Assembly (NCBI GenBank): GCA_029266835.1
Contig: JAQSWD010000011.1
Coordinates: 1-57,049, forward strand
Length of the DNA: 57,049 bases
Direction: 5' to 3'
Origin: Steroidobacteraceae bacterium
Lineage (GTDB): Bacteria > Pseudomonadota > Gammaproteobacteria > Steroidobacterales > Steroidobacteraceae
The first letter of the stretch is position 1. Every line of letters starts with the position of its first letter. The translations under genes were made by a program, and so were the position numbers. Under the pieces are notes generated by a model. The model searched no databases. It was not told the origin of the DNA and was given only the letters and a program-made list of their open reading frames with translations. Below, piece after piece: positions 1 to 9,785 of the stretch.

Positions 1-141
1 CTCAGATAGTTTGACCCTCAGGATTCGACCGAACAGTTAGTTGGACGCGCCAATTGCGAGGACTACGCCGCACTCTCACTTTTCTGGTAAAAGTACGAGG
101 TACGGCAATTGCGTGCCATTCATTCCAACGAGGACAACTTC

Positions 142-357
142 ATGAGCGCTTCAAAGCAAAACGTCGGACAAAACGTTGCATTCATGCTGGTGACTCCGCT
201 CGCGCTGTTCTCCTTTCAGGTCCTCATGACCGCCCTCAAGGGCGACAACATGCTGAGGATAGTCCTCGCTGGCGTCGGCGTTGCTGTCTTTGGCGGCCTG
301 CTCTGCGCCCTGCTGGTTTCGAAGTTCAAGCGCGCGAAACAAATACGCTCCGTCTGA
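142..357 (+). CDS. Small two-helix membrane protein, unknown function
   Basis: This 71-residue protein has two hydrophobic segments (about residues 13-30 and 37-58) and ends in a basic KFKRAK-type tail, so it should be an inner-membrane protein with a cytoplasmic C-terminus. I start at the ATG at 142 because GAGG lies about 10 bases upstream; the ATG at 109 would add 11 unlikely residues. A perfect hairpin follows the stop by 25 bases. I recognise no family. The opposite strand carries a DUF4282 remnant that runs into this gene. Confidence 0.6.
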   Translation: MSASKQNVGQNVAFMLVTPLALFSFQVLMTALKGDNMLRIVLAGVGVAVFGGLLCALLVSKFKRAKQIRSV

Positions 358-548
358 ACGTCTCGTTCACACGCCCAGCTTCCCCGCCGGATATCCGGCG
401 GGGGTTTCAAGGTCACGTACCGGAAGCCCATGAAGAAAATGGACCCCAGGCCGGAGATGACCACGCCGACCAACCCGATCCAGTAGATGACGGTGATGAA
501 CTTCGGGGTCAGCATGGCATCGAAGAAAAGCAGGTTGCGTGCGTTCAT
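216..548 (-). pseudogene. Truncated DUF4282-family membrane protein
   Basis: The first ~46 residues (bases 411-548) read like the start of DUF4282 membrane proteins: a LLFFDAMLTPKFIT-type lead, then a first transmembrane helix ending GVVISGLGSIFFMGF. The second helix and conserved C-terminus of that family are missing. The frame instead runs through the hairpin at 382-404 and antisense into the small gene at 142-357, giving arginine-rich sequence unlike a protein. I therefore call it a 3'-truncated remnant downstream of recQ on the same strand. A short functional single-helix product cannot be excluded. Confidence 0.45.
382..407 (+). terminator. Probable terminator after the small membrane gene
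   Basis: A perfect 9-bp stem (CCCCGCCGG / CCGGCGGGG) with an ATAT loop is followed by GTTTC. The T-run is short, so termination may be partial or bidirectional. Confidence 0.55.
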
Positions 549-700
549 GATTTATCAGTCCCTGTGCTCGTGGCTGTTAGTTGTTATTGGCGCGCCTGGG
601 GCGACGATATCGAGCAGCCTGGCTGGCTGATTCTTGTTGTTTGTTGCCCCAGGACTCGTCCGGCCGATGATACACATGCCGCCATGGCCCGCGCCAATGG

Positions 701-2572
701 CTACGCGGAATCGGCCAATTCCCGGGGATTTTCGCGCTGAGCGCGCTCCCGGACGAGCCTCAATATGGGATCGCCGTACCGCTCGAGCTTGGTCGCGCCC
801 ACACCGGAAATTCCACGCAGGCCGTCGATCGAGGAGGGCAACGATCGGGCAATGTCCTGCAGCGTCGCATCGTGAAACACCGTGTACGCGGGAACCCCAT
901 GCTCCTTCGCCACGCCTTTTCGCCACTCGCGCAGAGCCTGGAATACCTCGGCCGACTCGCCCGTGAGTACGTCGCGCGCCGCCGAAGGTGCCTCTTCGCC
1001 CCTGGCCTTGCGCTGGCGCGGTGCCTTCTCGGAAGGCCTGCGCAGCTTGAGAACTCTGCGGCCACTCAACACTTCGCGGGCATCCGGCGTCAGCTTCAAA
1101 ATGTTGAACCGGTCGTAGTCCACTCTCAGGAGCCGCAGGGCCACCAGCTGGCGAATGACGGCTCGCCATTGCAGGGCCGACAGCTCCTTGCCGATGCCGA
1201 AGGTGCTCACACGGTCGTGGCCGTACTGTTCCACCTTGGCCGTGCGCTGACCGGTCAGCACGTCGATGATCTGCATCGCGCCGAAACCGAACCCGCTTGC
1301 CTGTTCGCAGCGATAGATGCACGACATGAGCTTGCGCGCGGCTTCGGTCGCGTCCCATTCATCCGGCGCCTTCAGGCAGTTGTCGCAGTTGCCGCAGGCG
1401 CCGCTCGATTCGCCGAAGTAGTCGAGCAGCCGCACGCGGCGGCAATCGACGGTCTCGCACAGGCCTAACAACGCGTCGAGCTTCGCGCCCGACACGCGCT
1501 TGTGCTCCTCCCCCGACAGCGACTGATCGATGAGCCGACGCTGCTGCACGACATCGGCCAGGCCGTAGATCATCCAGGCGTCCGCCGGCAGCCCATCGCG
1601 GCCAGCGCGGCCGGTCTCCTGGTAATACGCCTCGATGCTCTTCGGCAGGTCGAGGTGCGCGACGAAACGAACGTCGGGCTTGTCGATGCCCATGCCGAAG
1701 GCAATGGTCGCGACCATCACGACGGCATCGTCGCGGATGAACCGGCCCAGGTGTTCGCCGCGGGTGCCGTGCTCCTTGTCCGCGTGATAGGGCAGTGCGT
1801 TTATGCCGGAGGCCTTCAGGAAGGCCGCGGTCTCGTCCACGGACTTGCGCGTGAAGCAATAGACGATGCCGGAATGTCCCGCGTGCTCCTCGCGGATGAA
1901 TCGGAGCAATTGCTGGCGCGCGTTATCGCGCTCGGCGATGCGGTAACGGATGTTCGGGCGATCGAAGCTGGAGATGAACACGCGCGCAGAACCCAGCTTC
2001 AGGCGCGTGAGGATCTCCTTGCGCGTCACGGAGTCCGCCGTGGCCGTCAGCGCAATGCGCGGCACCTGCGGATACCTGTCGGCCAGCACGGACAGCCGCA
2101 GGTATTCGGGGCGGAAGTCGTGACCCCATTGCGAAACGCAATGCGCCTCGTCGATGGCGAACAGCGCGATGGTGCTGGCATCCAGCAGCTCGAGGCAGCG
2201 ATCGGTCACCAGCCTTTCGGGCGCCACGTACAGGATGTCGACCTCCCCGGCTCGCACCGCCTTGTCCACGCGCTGCTGCTCGGGCCAGGTGAGCGACGAA
2301 TTGAGGACTTCCGCGCGCACCCCGGCTTCGCGCAGCGCGGCGACCTGGTCCTGCATCAACGCGATGAGCGGCGACACGACGACGCCCATCCCGTCGCGCA
2401 TCAGCGCCGGCACCTGGAAACACAGCGATTTGCCGGCGCCGGTGGGCAGCAGCACCAGCGCGTCCGCGCCATTCGCCACATGCTCGATGATCTCCGCCTG
2501 CGGTCCGCGAAACGCGGAGTACCCCCAGACTTCTCGCAGCACCTGGGTGGCGCGGTTCAACACTTCATTCAT
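701..2572 (-). CDS. recQ: ATP-dependent DNA helicase RecQ
   Basis: A 3'-5' superfamily 2 helicase that unwinds recombination and replication intermediates in the RecF pathway. The 623-residue length matches E. coli RecQ (about 610). Walker A PTGAGKS lies at residues 43-49 and the DEAH box at 141-144, followed by the RecQ-specific aromatic-rich loop [13 protein letters not shown]. Helicase motif VI shows as [10 protein letters not shown]. The zinc-binding RQC part is marked by the cysteine cluster in [10 protein letters not shown] and ACGNCDNC, and the C-terminal ~80 residues form an HRDC domain ([14 protein letters not shown]). No gene is directly coupled upstream. Family assignment is secure. 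Confidence 0.97.
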   Translation of the reverse strand: MNEVLNRATQVLREVWGYSAFRGPQAEIIEHVANGADALVLLPTGAGKSLCFQVPALMRDGMGVVVSPLIALMQDQVAALREAGVRAEVLNSSLTWPEQQRVDKAVRAGEVDILYVAPERLVTDRCLELLDASTIALFAIDEAHCVSQWGHDFRPEYLRLSVLADRYPQVPRIALTATADSVTRKEILTRLKLGSARVFISSFDRPNIRYRIAERDNARQQLLRFIREEHAGHSGIVYCFTRKSVDETAAFLKASGINALPYHADKEHGTRGEHLGRFIRDDAVVMVATIAFGMGIDKPDVRFVAHLDLPKSIEAYYQETGRAGRDGLPADAWMIYGLADVVQQRRLIDQSLSGEEHKRVSGAKLDALLGLCETVDCRRVRLLDYFGESSGACGNCDNCLKAPDEWDATEAARKLMSCIYRCEQASGFGFGAMQIIDVLTGQRTAKVEQYGHDRVSTFGIGKELSALQWRAVIRQLVALRLLRVDYDRFNILKLTPDAREVLSGRRVLKLRRPSEKAPRQRKARGEEAPSAARDVLTGESAEVFQALREWRKGVAKEHGVPAYTVFHDATLQDIARSLPSSIDGLRGISGVGATKLERYGDPILRLVRERAQRENPRELADSA

Positions 2573-2947
2573 TGGTTCGATTGTTGGCGGATCGAGTCCG
2601 CGCGCAAGGCTTCATGCTGGGGAAAACAACCATAAATGCCGGTATCCGGGATTTGCTAGTTAGGCCATCGATCAAACAAACACTGTCGGTTAACACCGAC
2701 TGGTTGCCAATATTCGGGATCGCCGTATCGTGCGCGGCTTCTGCCTACAGCGCGACGAGGGTCCCGCCGACAGTGCGGCAGGGACTGGGTCCTATCAACT
2801 GTTCCCACAGGTAATCGAACCCTACACCAGATTTTCCGGCCAGCGGCAAAACCTGTCGCTGACCGAACGAGAAATGTCCGCCAACCGCTCGAATCGGCAT
2901 CGCCGAGGCTGAGCAGTGTCCGTCTCACAGCAAACGCCTGGCACCAC
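2573..2947. promoter_or_regulatory. 375-bp intergenic region with an operator-like inverted repeat
   Basis: This gap lies between divergently transcribed recQ and the glycoside hydrolase gene and holds no convincing ORF. An inverted repeat, GTCGGT-TAAC-ACCGAC, sits at 2685-2700, about 250 bases before the hydrolase start. It could be a repressor site, but no cognate regulator is visible and I see no clear -35/-10 pair. Confidence 0.3.
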
Positions 2948-5900
2948 ATGAAATATCCGCACACGTTCAGCTCCTTCCCCGTCATCAGTGTCGCATTGGC
3001 CGCAATGCTCGGTGCGCCGATGGCATTTTCGCAGTCGCCTGGGCTGGTGGCGGCGTATTCATTCGATGAAGGCGCGGGCGCCGTGGCGGGGGACAGCTCT
3101 GGCAACGGCAACAACGGGGCACTGATCAACGGCGCCAACTGGTCGACCACCGCCAAATTCGGCGCAGCCGCCAATTTCGATGGCACCAACGATCGTATCG
3201 ACGTCCTCGACAGCAATTCGCTCGACCTCACGTCGGGAATGACGCTCGAGGCCTGGGTTCGCCCGACATCCAGCACCTCGTATCGAACGGTCGTTCTCAA
3301 GGAAGTATCCGCCGAGCTCGGTTACGCACTGTATGCCGCCGACTCCGACCATGGCGCGCGCCCGTCGGGCTGGGTGCGGATTGCCAACGTGTCGCGCTAC
3401 TCGGATGGCACCGCGAGCCTGCCGCTGAATGTGTACTCGCACATTGCGGTCACCTACAACGGTTCGGCGCTGGTGTTCTACGTGAACGGCGTCGCCACCA
3501 GGACCACGGCCATCTCCGGCAACATCCAGACGTCGAACATGCCACTGCGAATCGGCGGCAATTCAATCTGGGGTGAGTACTTCCGGGGGCAGATCGACGA
3601 GGTGCGCATTTACAACCGTGCGCTCACGCAATCGGAAATCCAGACCGACATGGTGTTGCCCATCGGTGAAGGCGGCGGCGGTGGCGGTGCGGACACCACG
3701 CCCCCCACCATCTCGCTGACCGCTCCCGCGAACGGCGCCACGGTCTCCGGCACCGTGACCCTCGGCGCGAACGCATCCGACAATGTCGGAGTCGTCGGCG
3801 TGCAGTTCAAGATGGATGGCGTCGATGTCGGCACCGAAGACACCACGTCGCCTTTTTCGACTTCGTGGAACACCACCGGCGTGGTTGCCGGAACCCACCA
3901 GATCTCCGCGGTGGCGAGAGATGCGGCGGGCAACACCGCGACCTCGGCAGTCGCCACGGTGACGGTGAGCAACGCCGACACCCAGGCGCCGACGGTGGCG
4001 CTCACCGCGCCCGCCAACGGTACGACGGTTTCGGGCAACGTAACGGTCTCCGCCGATGCCACCGACAACGTCGCGGTGACGGGCGTGCAATTCCGGCTCG
4101 ATGGCAACAACCTCGGCTCGGAGGATGTTTCCGCGCCGTACTCCATTGCATGGGCGACCACGGGCGCCAGCAATGGCTCGCACCAGCTCAGCGCCATTGC
4201 GCGCGACGCGGCGGGCAATGTCACGACGTCGGCGATTCGCACCGTCACGGTGAGCAACGGTGGCAGTGGCGATACGCAGGCGCCATCGGTTGCGCTGACT
4301 GCACCCGCCAACGGCGCCACCGTGTCCGGCACGGTGACGCTGAGCGCCAACGCGTCGGACAACGTCCGCGTGGTCGGCGTCCAGTTCAAGGTCGACGGCG
4401 TGAATGCGGGAACCGAGGACACCAGCTCGCCGTTCAGCCGTTCGTGGAACTCGGCCCTGGTCGGCAATGGAACACACTCCGTCACGGCGGTCGCCCGCGA
4501 TGCCGCTGGAAACATCACGACGTCGGCCGCACGGACTATTGTCGTAGGCAACGGTGACACGCAGGCGCCGACGGTCTCGCTGACCGCGCCATCGAGCGGC
4601 GCGACCGTCTCGGGCACGGTCACATTGAGCGCGAACGCCTCTGACAACGATCGTGTGGTGGGCGTGCAATTCAAGGTCGACGGTGTGAATGCCGGCACCG
4701 AGGATACGAGCAGCCCGTTCAGCCGCTCCTGGGATTCGCTCTCGGTGGCCAATGGCTCGCATTCGGTGACGGCAGTCGCCCGCGATGCCGCCGGCAACAC
4801 CACCACCTCGGCCGCACGCAGCATCACGGTCAGCAACGGCGGGGGCGGCGGCGGCACGCCGTTGACCATCAACGGCAACCAGCGCTTCCAGACCATCGAC
4901 GGGTTCGGTGTCAGCGCGAACTCGCTGAGCTGGAACAACGGCGAGCTGCGTCCGGCGATCGACCAGCTCCTCGACGGCGGCTCTACCATCTGGCGCGTCG
5001 TCATCGACATGGCGGATTGGGAAGCCACCAACGACGATGCCAGCCCGGGCACGTTCAACTGGAATTACTACGACACCATCTACTCGAGCGCCAAGTTCGA
5101 GGAATTGTGGGCGACCATGGCGTACCTCAACCAGAAGGGCGTCACCAATCTGCTCATGCTCAACTTCATGGGCATCGGCCCGGCCTGGATGGGCGGGCCG
5201 GACCTGCCCACCGCCATGGAAGACGAGTGGGTCGAGACCGTCGCTTCGGTGGCGTACTACGCGCGGAACAACCGCAAGCTCCAGTTCGGTCTTTTCGCCC
5301 CCAACAACGAGCCCGATTGGGACGGCATCGAGGGCATCCGCATGGATCGCTGGCAGTACGCGCGTGTCATGCGCAAGCTGGCCCAGAAACTCGACGCCAT
5401 CGGCCTCGGAGATCTTCGCCTGATAGGGCCGGACACCGCGGCCATCGGCAGTGGCGTCAATGATTACCTGCCATCGTTGATGGGCGAGCCCACCGTGATG
5501 GCGAAGCTCGACCATTTCGCGTTCCACAACTACGCGGGGGACTCGGGCGGCGCGGACGGTGCGATTCGCAACTCCGCGTATCCCAGCCGCAATTTCTGGA
5601 TCACCGAGGTTTCCAACATCTGGGATGCACTCGCCCACATGTCGCAAGGGCCGGCGGCAATCCTCGTGTGGGACGGCTACGACTCGGTTTACAACCACGC
5701 GATCTATGCCGGACGGGGCTCGAATCCGCCGAATGATGCGGGCAATGGACCGGCGCTGCTTTCGTACAGCACATCGAGCCACGTCTATTCCGCTCGCAAG
5801 CCTTTCTACGAGTTCGCGCAGCTCTTCAAGTGGATCCCCGCGGGCAGTGTGCGCGTGTCGGCGGCGGAATCGAATGGCAACGTGACCCTCTACGCGTTCC

Positions 5901-6418
5901 ACCATCCCGTTTCGGGGCGCGTGACGATTGTCGGGCGCAATGCGGGCGGCAGCAATGTCACGTTCGCCGGCAGCCTCACCAATCTGCCGTCGGTGCCGGC
6001 ATTCGAGTTCTACCGCACGACGAACTCGGCCAACCTGCAGCGTGCCGCGGACGTCACCGTCACAGGCGGCGCATTCTCGTTCGTGGCTCCCGCGAACAGT
6101 GTTTTCACGCTGACGTATGCAGGTCCCGTTGATACGGTACCGCCCTCGGTCTCGGTGACGGCACCGCAGCCGGGTTCCACGGTGAGCGGCAGCGTCACGG
6201 TGTCTGCCACTGACGCGGCTGACAACGTCGGAGTTCGCGGCGTCCAATTCCTGCTCGACGGCGCGTTACTCGGGGTCGAAGACGTCACCGCGCCTTACAG
6301 CATTCAATGGAATACCGGCAGCGCGACGAATGGAGCGCACTCGCTGGTTGCCATCGCGCGCGACTGGCAGGGTAACGTCACCACGTCGGCGGCGTTGCAG
6401 GTGACGGTCGGCAACTAG
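2948..6418 (+). CDS. Secreted multidomain GH30-like (clan A) glycoside hydrolase
   Basis: This 1156-residue exported enzyme probably cuts a plant or microbial polysaccharide. A signal peptide ends near residue 28. A LamG/concanavalin-like domain spans about 32-235, a glycine linker 240-246, and four Ig-like repeats about 248-628 (each with a VTVSADATDNV-type core and an ARDAAGN motif). After a second glycine linker comes a (beta/alpha)8-type catalytic domain at about 636-1058, opening with RFQTIDGFGVSANS as in GH30. The candidate acid/base is Glu788 (NNEPDW) and the nucleophile Glu887 (WITEVSN). A fifth Ig-like repeat closes the protein. Family level (GH30 versus a related clan A family) and substrate cannot be fixed by eye. 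The next gene is convergent and encodes a sugar-binding lipoprotein. Confidence 0.85.
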   Translation: MKYPHTFSSFPVISVALAAMLGAPMAFSQSPGLVAAYSFDEGAGAVAGDSSGNGNNGALINGANWSTTAKFGAAANFDGTNDRIDVLDSNSLDLTSGMTLEAWVRPTSSTSYRTVVLKEVSAELGYALYAADSDHGARPSGWVRIANVSRYSDGTASLPLNVYSHIAVTYNGSALVFYVNGVATRTTAISGNIQTSNMPLRIGGNSIWGEYFRGQIDEVRIYNRALTQSEIQTDMVLPIGEGGGGGGADTTPPTISLTAPANGATVSGTVTLGANASDNVGVVGVQFKMDGVDVGTEDTTSPFSTSWNTTGVVAGTHQISAVARDAAGNTATSAVATVTVSNADTQAPTVALTAPANGTTVSGNVTVSADATDNVAVTGVQFRLDGNNLGSEDVSAPYSIAWATTGASNGSHQLSAIARDAAGNVTTSAIRTVTVSNGGSGDTQAPSVALTAPANGATVSGTVTLSANASDNVRVVGVQFKVDGVNAGTEDTSSPFSRSWNSALVGNGTHSVTAVARDAAGNITTSAARTIVVGNGDTQAPTVSLTAPSSGATVSGTVTLSANASDNDRVVGVQFKVDGVNAGTEDTSSPFSRSWDSLSVANGSHSVTAVARDAAGNTTTSAARSITVSNGGGGGGTPLTINGNQRFQTIDGFGVSANSLSWNNGELRPAIDQLLDGGSTIWRVVIDMADWEATNDDASPGTFNWNYYDTIYSSAKFEELWATMAYLNQKGVTNLLMLNFMGIGPAWMGGPDLPTAMEDEWVETVASVAYYARNNRKLQFGLFAPNNEPDWDGIEGIRMDRWQYARVMRKLAQKLDAIGLGDLRLIGPDTAAIGSGVNDYLPSLMGEPTVMAKLDHFAFHNYAGDSGGADGAIRNSAYPSRNFWITEVSNIWDALAHMSQGPAAILVWDGYDSVYNHAIYAGRGSNPPNDAGNGPALLSYSTSSHVYSARKPFYEFAQLFKWIPAGSVRVSAAESNGNVTLYAFHHPVSGRVTIVGRNAGGSNVTFAGSLTNLPSVPAFEFYRTTNSANLQRAADVTVTGGAFSFVAPANSVFTLTYAGPVDTVPPSVSVTAPQPGSTVSGSVTVSATDAADNVGVRGVQFLLDGALLGVEDVTAPYSIQWNTGSATNGAHSLVAIARDWQGNVTTSAALQVTVGN
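3693..4838 (+). repeat. Four imperfect ~285-bp repeats encoding Ig-like modules
   Basis: The repeats begin near 3693, 3977, 4270 and 4553 and share phrases such as GACACGCAGGCGCC and GACGCGGCGGGCAA. Modules 3 and 4 are nearly identical at protein level (the VQFKVDGVNAGTEDTSSPFS stretch), which suggests recent duplication. A more diverged fifth copy lies at 6129-6415. Confidence 0.75.
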
Positions 6419-6427
6419 CGGGAAAGC

Positions 6428-7402
6428 TCAATACGCGCGATTCGGCAGTGCCGCCGCGGCGTTCTCCCGCGTGAACACCGTTTCTTCGGTGATCACGCGT
6501 CGGGGTACCGGCTTGCCGGCGGCGAGATCCCGGACCAGCGCCATGAGCTGCGGGCCCAGCAAGGGACTGCACTCCACGCTCACGTTCAGCTTGCCGGCGA
6601 CGATGGCTTCCAGCCCCTTGCGGCTGCCTTCGATGGCGATCACCAGGATGTCGCTCGCGGGCACGAGGCCCGCGCTTTCGATGGCCTCGATGGCCCCCAG
6701 CGCCATGGTATCGCTGTGAGCGAATACCACGCGGATGCGCCGGCCCTCCGCCGCCAGGAACTCGGACATGAGTTCGCGCGCCCGCACGCGATCGAAGTCG
6801 GCGCTCTGCGATCGGATGATGTGATAGCGGCGGTCCGCGGCGATGACCTCGGAAAATCCCAGCTTGCGGTCGTTGGCAGGAGCGGAGCCCACCGAACCCT
6901 GCAGCTCGACGATGTCGACCTCGCCGGGCAGGTCGCGATGGTGATCGAGAAGCCAGCGCGCCGCCCGCCGGCCTTCTTCGACGAAATCCGAACCCACCAA
7001 TGACGCGTACAGCGAGTCGTCCGTGACCTCGATGGTGCGATCCATCAGGATCACCGGAATGCGAGCCGACCGGATCTCGCGCAGCACGGTTTCCCAGCCG
7101 TTTTCGACCACGGGTGAAAAAGCGATCACATCGACGCGCTGGCGGACGAGGGAACGCAGCGCCGCGACCTGGGTGTGCTGGCTGCGGCGCGCGTCCTCCA
7201 GCCGCAGTTCGATGCCGGCGTCGCGCGCGGCGTCGCGGATGGACGCGGCGTTGGCGGTGTCCCAGTTGGCTTTGGCTTCGACCTGGCTGAAGCCGAGCAC
7301 CAGCTTCGAGCTGTGCGGCGCGGCCCGGCTACCCGCGCCATCGGAGCAACCTCCCAGCAGCGACATCAGCGCAAGGAGCACGATCGAGGTCGGTGTTCGC
7401 AT
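6428..7402 (-). CDS. Sugar-binding lipoprotein, YtfQ-like substrate-binding family
   Basis: A type I periplasmic-binding protein (RbsB/YtfQ-like fold) anchored as a lipoprotein: the N-terminus from the chosen start has a hydrophobic segment and lipobox LLGGC. Family signs are LVLGFSQVEAKANWDTAN, VDVIAFSPVVENGWE, MDRTIEV and an AHSDTMALGAIEAIESAG-type hinge strand. About 324 residues, as expected. No permease or ABC ATPase gene is adjacent, so it is either an orphan uptake component or a sensor partner. In-frame ATGs at 7414 and 7477 are alternatives; 7402 gives the best lipoprotein signal. It converges on the glycoside hydrolase, ending 9 bases from its stop. Confidence 0.8.
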   Translation of the reverse strand: MRTPTSIVLLALMSLLGGCSDGAGSRAAPHSSKLVLGFSQVEAKANWDTANAASIRDAARDAGIELRLEDARRSQHTQVAALRSLVRQRVDVIAFSPVVENGWETVLREIRSARIPVILMDRTIEVTDDSLYASLVGSDFVEEGRRAARWLLDHHRDLPGEVDIVELQGSVGSAPANDRKLGFSEVIAADRRYHIIRSQSADFDRVRARELMSEFLAAEGRRIRVVFAHSDTMALGAIEAIESAGLVPASDILVIAIEGSRKGLEAIVAGKLNVSVECSPLLGPQLMALVRDLAAGKPVPRRVITEETVFTRENAAAALPNRAY

Positions 7403-7507
7403 GCGGCATCTCATGTGGACTGCCGGAGCCTGCACCCGGGCGTGGCCTCCAAACAATACCTGATCACGTACGGACATATACTCACAGGCGTTCCCCGGTA
7501 CGTGCGG

Positions 7508-9145
7508 TCACGGTCCTTCGCCGGGTGCATTCCCTGTCAATTGCCAATGGATCAGCGATACCGGTATCAGCCCGGCCTCGTTGAACTCCGTGAACAGGCG
7601 CATGGAGCTGAAATCCTTGCCCAGCTGCTTCGAGCGCTCCAGCCACAACTGCTCGATGAGGTACTTGCCCGTGATGTAGCTAGTGCCGTATCCCGGCTGG
7701 CGCAGGTATAGATGCTGCTCGAATCCGAGCAGGTCGAGCGTGGGGCTCATCCATCCGCGGGGTGTCCACGACACATGGAAGTCCGCGGCCTGCTTCATCG
7801 AATAATCGTTCGACTGCGCATACAGCGAACCCAACCCGCGCGCCGCCCGCTGGGCGAGCATGATCCATTGCACCTCACGCGCACGCGGATTGTCGTCGTA
7901 GAGGCCCGCATGCATCGTCATCTCTTCGAAGCCGGTCGCCATGCCTTCGGCGCGGCTCATCCAGATGTTGTAGAGCAGGGCGCCGCGGCGGATCGGGCTG
8001 GAATGCGGCTCGTCTCGCACCTGCGCCAGGTCCCACCAATGGTAGAAGTGCGTGAACAGCGCCAGCGGCTCCAGATGCGATGCGATGTAGAAGAAATTGC
8101 GCGCGGATTCCGGCACGAACTCCCCCATCTGCGCGCGCAGCGCCGGCTCCATGTTCGGCTTCACGGGCAGCATCTTCTTGCGCTCGATGAACTGCACGAG
8201 TTTCGCGACAGCGTCGTTGGCGCGCTTCCGGTATTCCCCGGGCGTCGACGCCGCGACCAGCGGCGGCAGCCCTTCGTTGCGCAGTTCTTCGAGCTTGAGT
8301 GAGCTGTGAGCGCGCGCCAGCTCGCGTTTCAGCAGCATCACCTCGTCTTCCCAGGTCATGGGCACCAGGTACACGTTTTGCAGCAGCCACGTGTAGTTGT
8401 CCTTGCCAATGCCGGAGGGTCCGGTCTTGTTCGGCGCCTGCTCTTCCAGCCACGCGACGAACTCGCGCGTGGCCGCGCGCCCTTCGTCGAGCGCCCGCTT
8501 GAAGTCCTTGCCGGCCTTCGGGACGCGCGCTTCGAGGTCGTCGAGGTCGGCGATCTGCTGTTTGACGGGTTTGATGCCACCGATCCACAGGTCGCGAGCA
8601 TTGCCGGTGAGATTGCCTCGAGCCTGCGCGAGGAGCGGCGCGATGGTTTTCAATTGCCCGGTGAGTTTCTTCTGGCTGTCGGCATCGAGCGGGAACTCGT
8701 ATTCCCACAGCTCGATGGCGGCATGATTCGTGGGCCCTTCATGCGCGGGCGTATCACTCTGCGCCGTCCAGATCGACACGTAGTAAGCCGGGTCTCGAAC
8801 CCAGGGCTGCAGCACGCGCACGTAGAAATCGAAGCCGTTCATTTCGGCGCGCAGGAGCTGGTAGTCCACCTGTTGCGCGATCGGCCAGGAATCCGGCTGG
8901 ATCGCCGCGAGCCTCGCCTGCCATGACGGCAGTTGGGCATGACGCCGCGTGAAGGTCGCGGCGGTGTAGTCCGGCACGCCTTCGCGGAGGGGCGGTTGCT
9001 CGAACGCGCGCCACTCGGCGAACAGGCTGACAAGCGAATCGTAAGAAGAAGTTCGGGTCTGCCCCGAGGTCTGGCTGGCGATTGCGGACATGGTGATCAC
9101 CATGAAGAGACGTGCCCAGCGGGCACGCAGGGTGGAGCTGAGCAT
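7508..9145 (-). CDS. Exported DUF885-like protein
   Basis: The mature part resembles DUF885 proteins: a long helical protein with a C-terminal LRQPGYGTSYITGKYLIEQL-like segment. I start at 9145, giving 545 residues with a signal peptide ending around SQTSGQ; the open frame continues upstream but that stretch is not protein-like. The HExGH-type metal motif found in many DUF885 members is not clear here; the equivalent segment reads EEMTMHAG, so catalytic activity is uncertain. The gene is divergent from the DUF1993 gene at 9258. Confidence 0.7.
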   Translation of the reverse strand: MLSSTLRARWARLFMVITMSAIASQTSGQTRTSSYDSLVSLFAEWRAFEQPPLREGVPDYTAATFTRRHAQLPSWQARLAAIQPDSWPIAQQVDYQLLRAEMNGFDFYVRVLQPWVRDPAYYVSIWTAQSDTPAHEGPTNHAAIELWEYEFPLDADSQKKLTGQLKTIAPLLAQARGNLTGNARDLWIGGIKPVKQQIADLDDLEARVPKAGKDFKRALDEGRAATREFVAWLEEQAPNKTGPSGIGKDNYTWLLQNVYLVPMTWEDEVMLLKRELARAHSSLKLEELRNEGLPPLVAASTPGEYRKRANDAVAKLVQFIERKKMLPVKPNMEPALRAQMGEFVPESARNFFYIASHLEPLALFTHFYHWWDLAQVRDEPHSSPIRRGALLYNIWMSRAEGMATGFEEMTMHAGLYDDNPRAREVQWIMLAQRAARGLGSLYAQSNDYSMKQAADFHVSWTPRGWMSPTLDLLGFEQHLYLRQPGYGTSYITGKYLIEQLWLERSKQLGKDFSSMRLFTEFNEAGLIPVSLIHWQLTGNAPGEGP

Positions 9146-9257
9146 GCGCCGATGATGGACGAGGGCGATTGCGTCGTCGAGCGCGCGGTTCGCGAAGGTA
9201 ATGCGGGTGATGCGTTGATGCGCTGCGCATGACCACGGAAACGCGTACCCTGCGGCC

Positions 9258-9785
9258 ATGTACATCAATACATTCGCCCAGTTCAAAAAACAGCTGGGCC
9301 AGCTCGACAAGTGGCTGGTCACGGCATCCGAGTACGCGAAGTCCCGCAACTTCGACCCGAACGTATTCCCAACGCTGCGTCTCGCACCCGACCAGTTCCC
9401 GCTGGTCCGCCAGGTGCAGATTGCTTGCGACACGGTAAAGCTCGCCGTCGCTTACCTCACGGGTAAACCCGCGCAGGCACAGGAAGACAACGAGACCACC
9501 GTCGAGCAGCTCCAGGCCCGGGTGCGTTCAATCATTGCATTGCTGGAAGGGCTCACCGCCAGTGACCTGGAGGGCGCGGCCTCGCGGGTGGTGAGCCAGC
9601 CGCGCTGGAAGGGCGAGTGGATGACGGGCGAGGACTATTTCATCCAGCACGCCGTTCCGAACTTCTACTTCCACCTCACCACGACGTACGCCATCCTGCG
9701 CCACAATGGCGTGGCGGTGGGCAAGCGCGACTACCTGGGTGCCCAGACGAAGCGCCCGCCCGCGGCGCAGTCCGCGGGCAACTAA
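9258..9785 (+). CDS. DUF1993 family protein
   Basis: The 175-residue product matches DUF1993, a DinB-like four-helix family: it opens MYINTFAQFKKQL, contains LAPDQFPLVRQVQIACDTVK, and ends with a segment having the YFIQHAVPNFYFHLTTTYAI pattern. The family is widespread but its biochemical role is unknown. Length is typical. It stands alone between divergent and convergent neighbours. Confidence 0.85.
   Translation: MYINTFAQFKKQLGQLDKWLVTASEYAKSRNFDPNVFPTLRLAPDQFPLVRQVQIACDTVKLAVAYLTGKPAQAQEDNETTVEQLQARVRSIIALLEGLTASDLEGAASRVVSQPRWKGEWMTGEDYFIQHAVPNFYFHLTTTYAILRHNGVAVGKRDYLGAQTKRPPAAQSAGN

Noticed and set aside
1..141. Paired CAATTG-containing motifs near the window edge
   Set aside because: Two short matches (GCCAATTGCG, GGCAATTGCG) are too weak to call a promoter or site.
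3693..4838. CRISPR-like array
   Set aside because: The regular repeats are ~285 bp, imperfect and coding (Ig-like modules).
3563..6247. 894-codon minus-strand frame across the glycoside hydrolase
   Set aside because: Antisense to the Ig-like repeats; it repeats because the coding strand repeats and is Arg-rich without domains.
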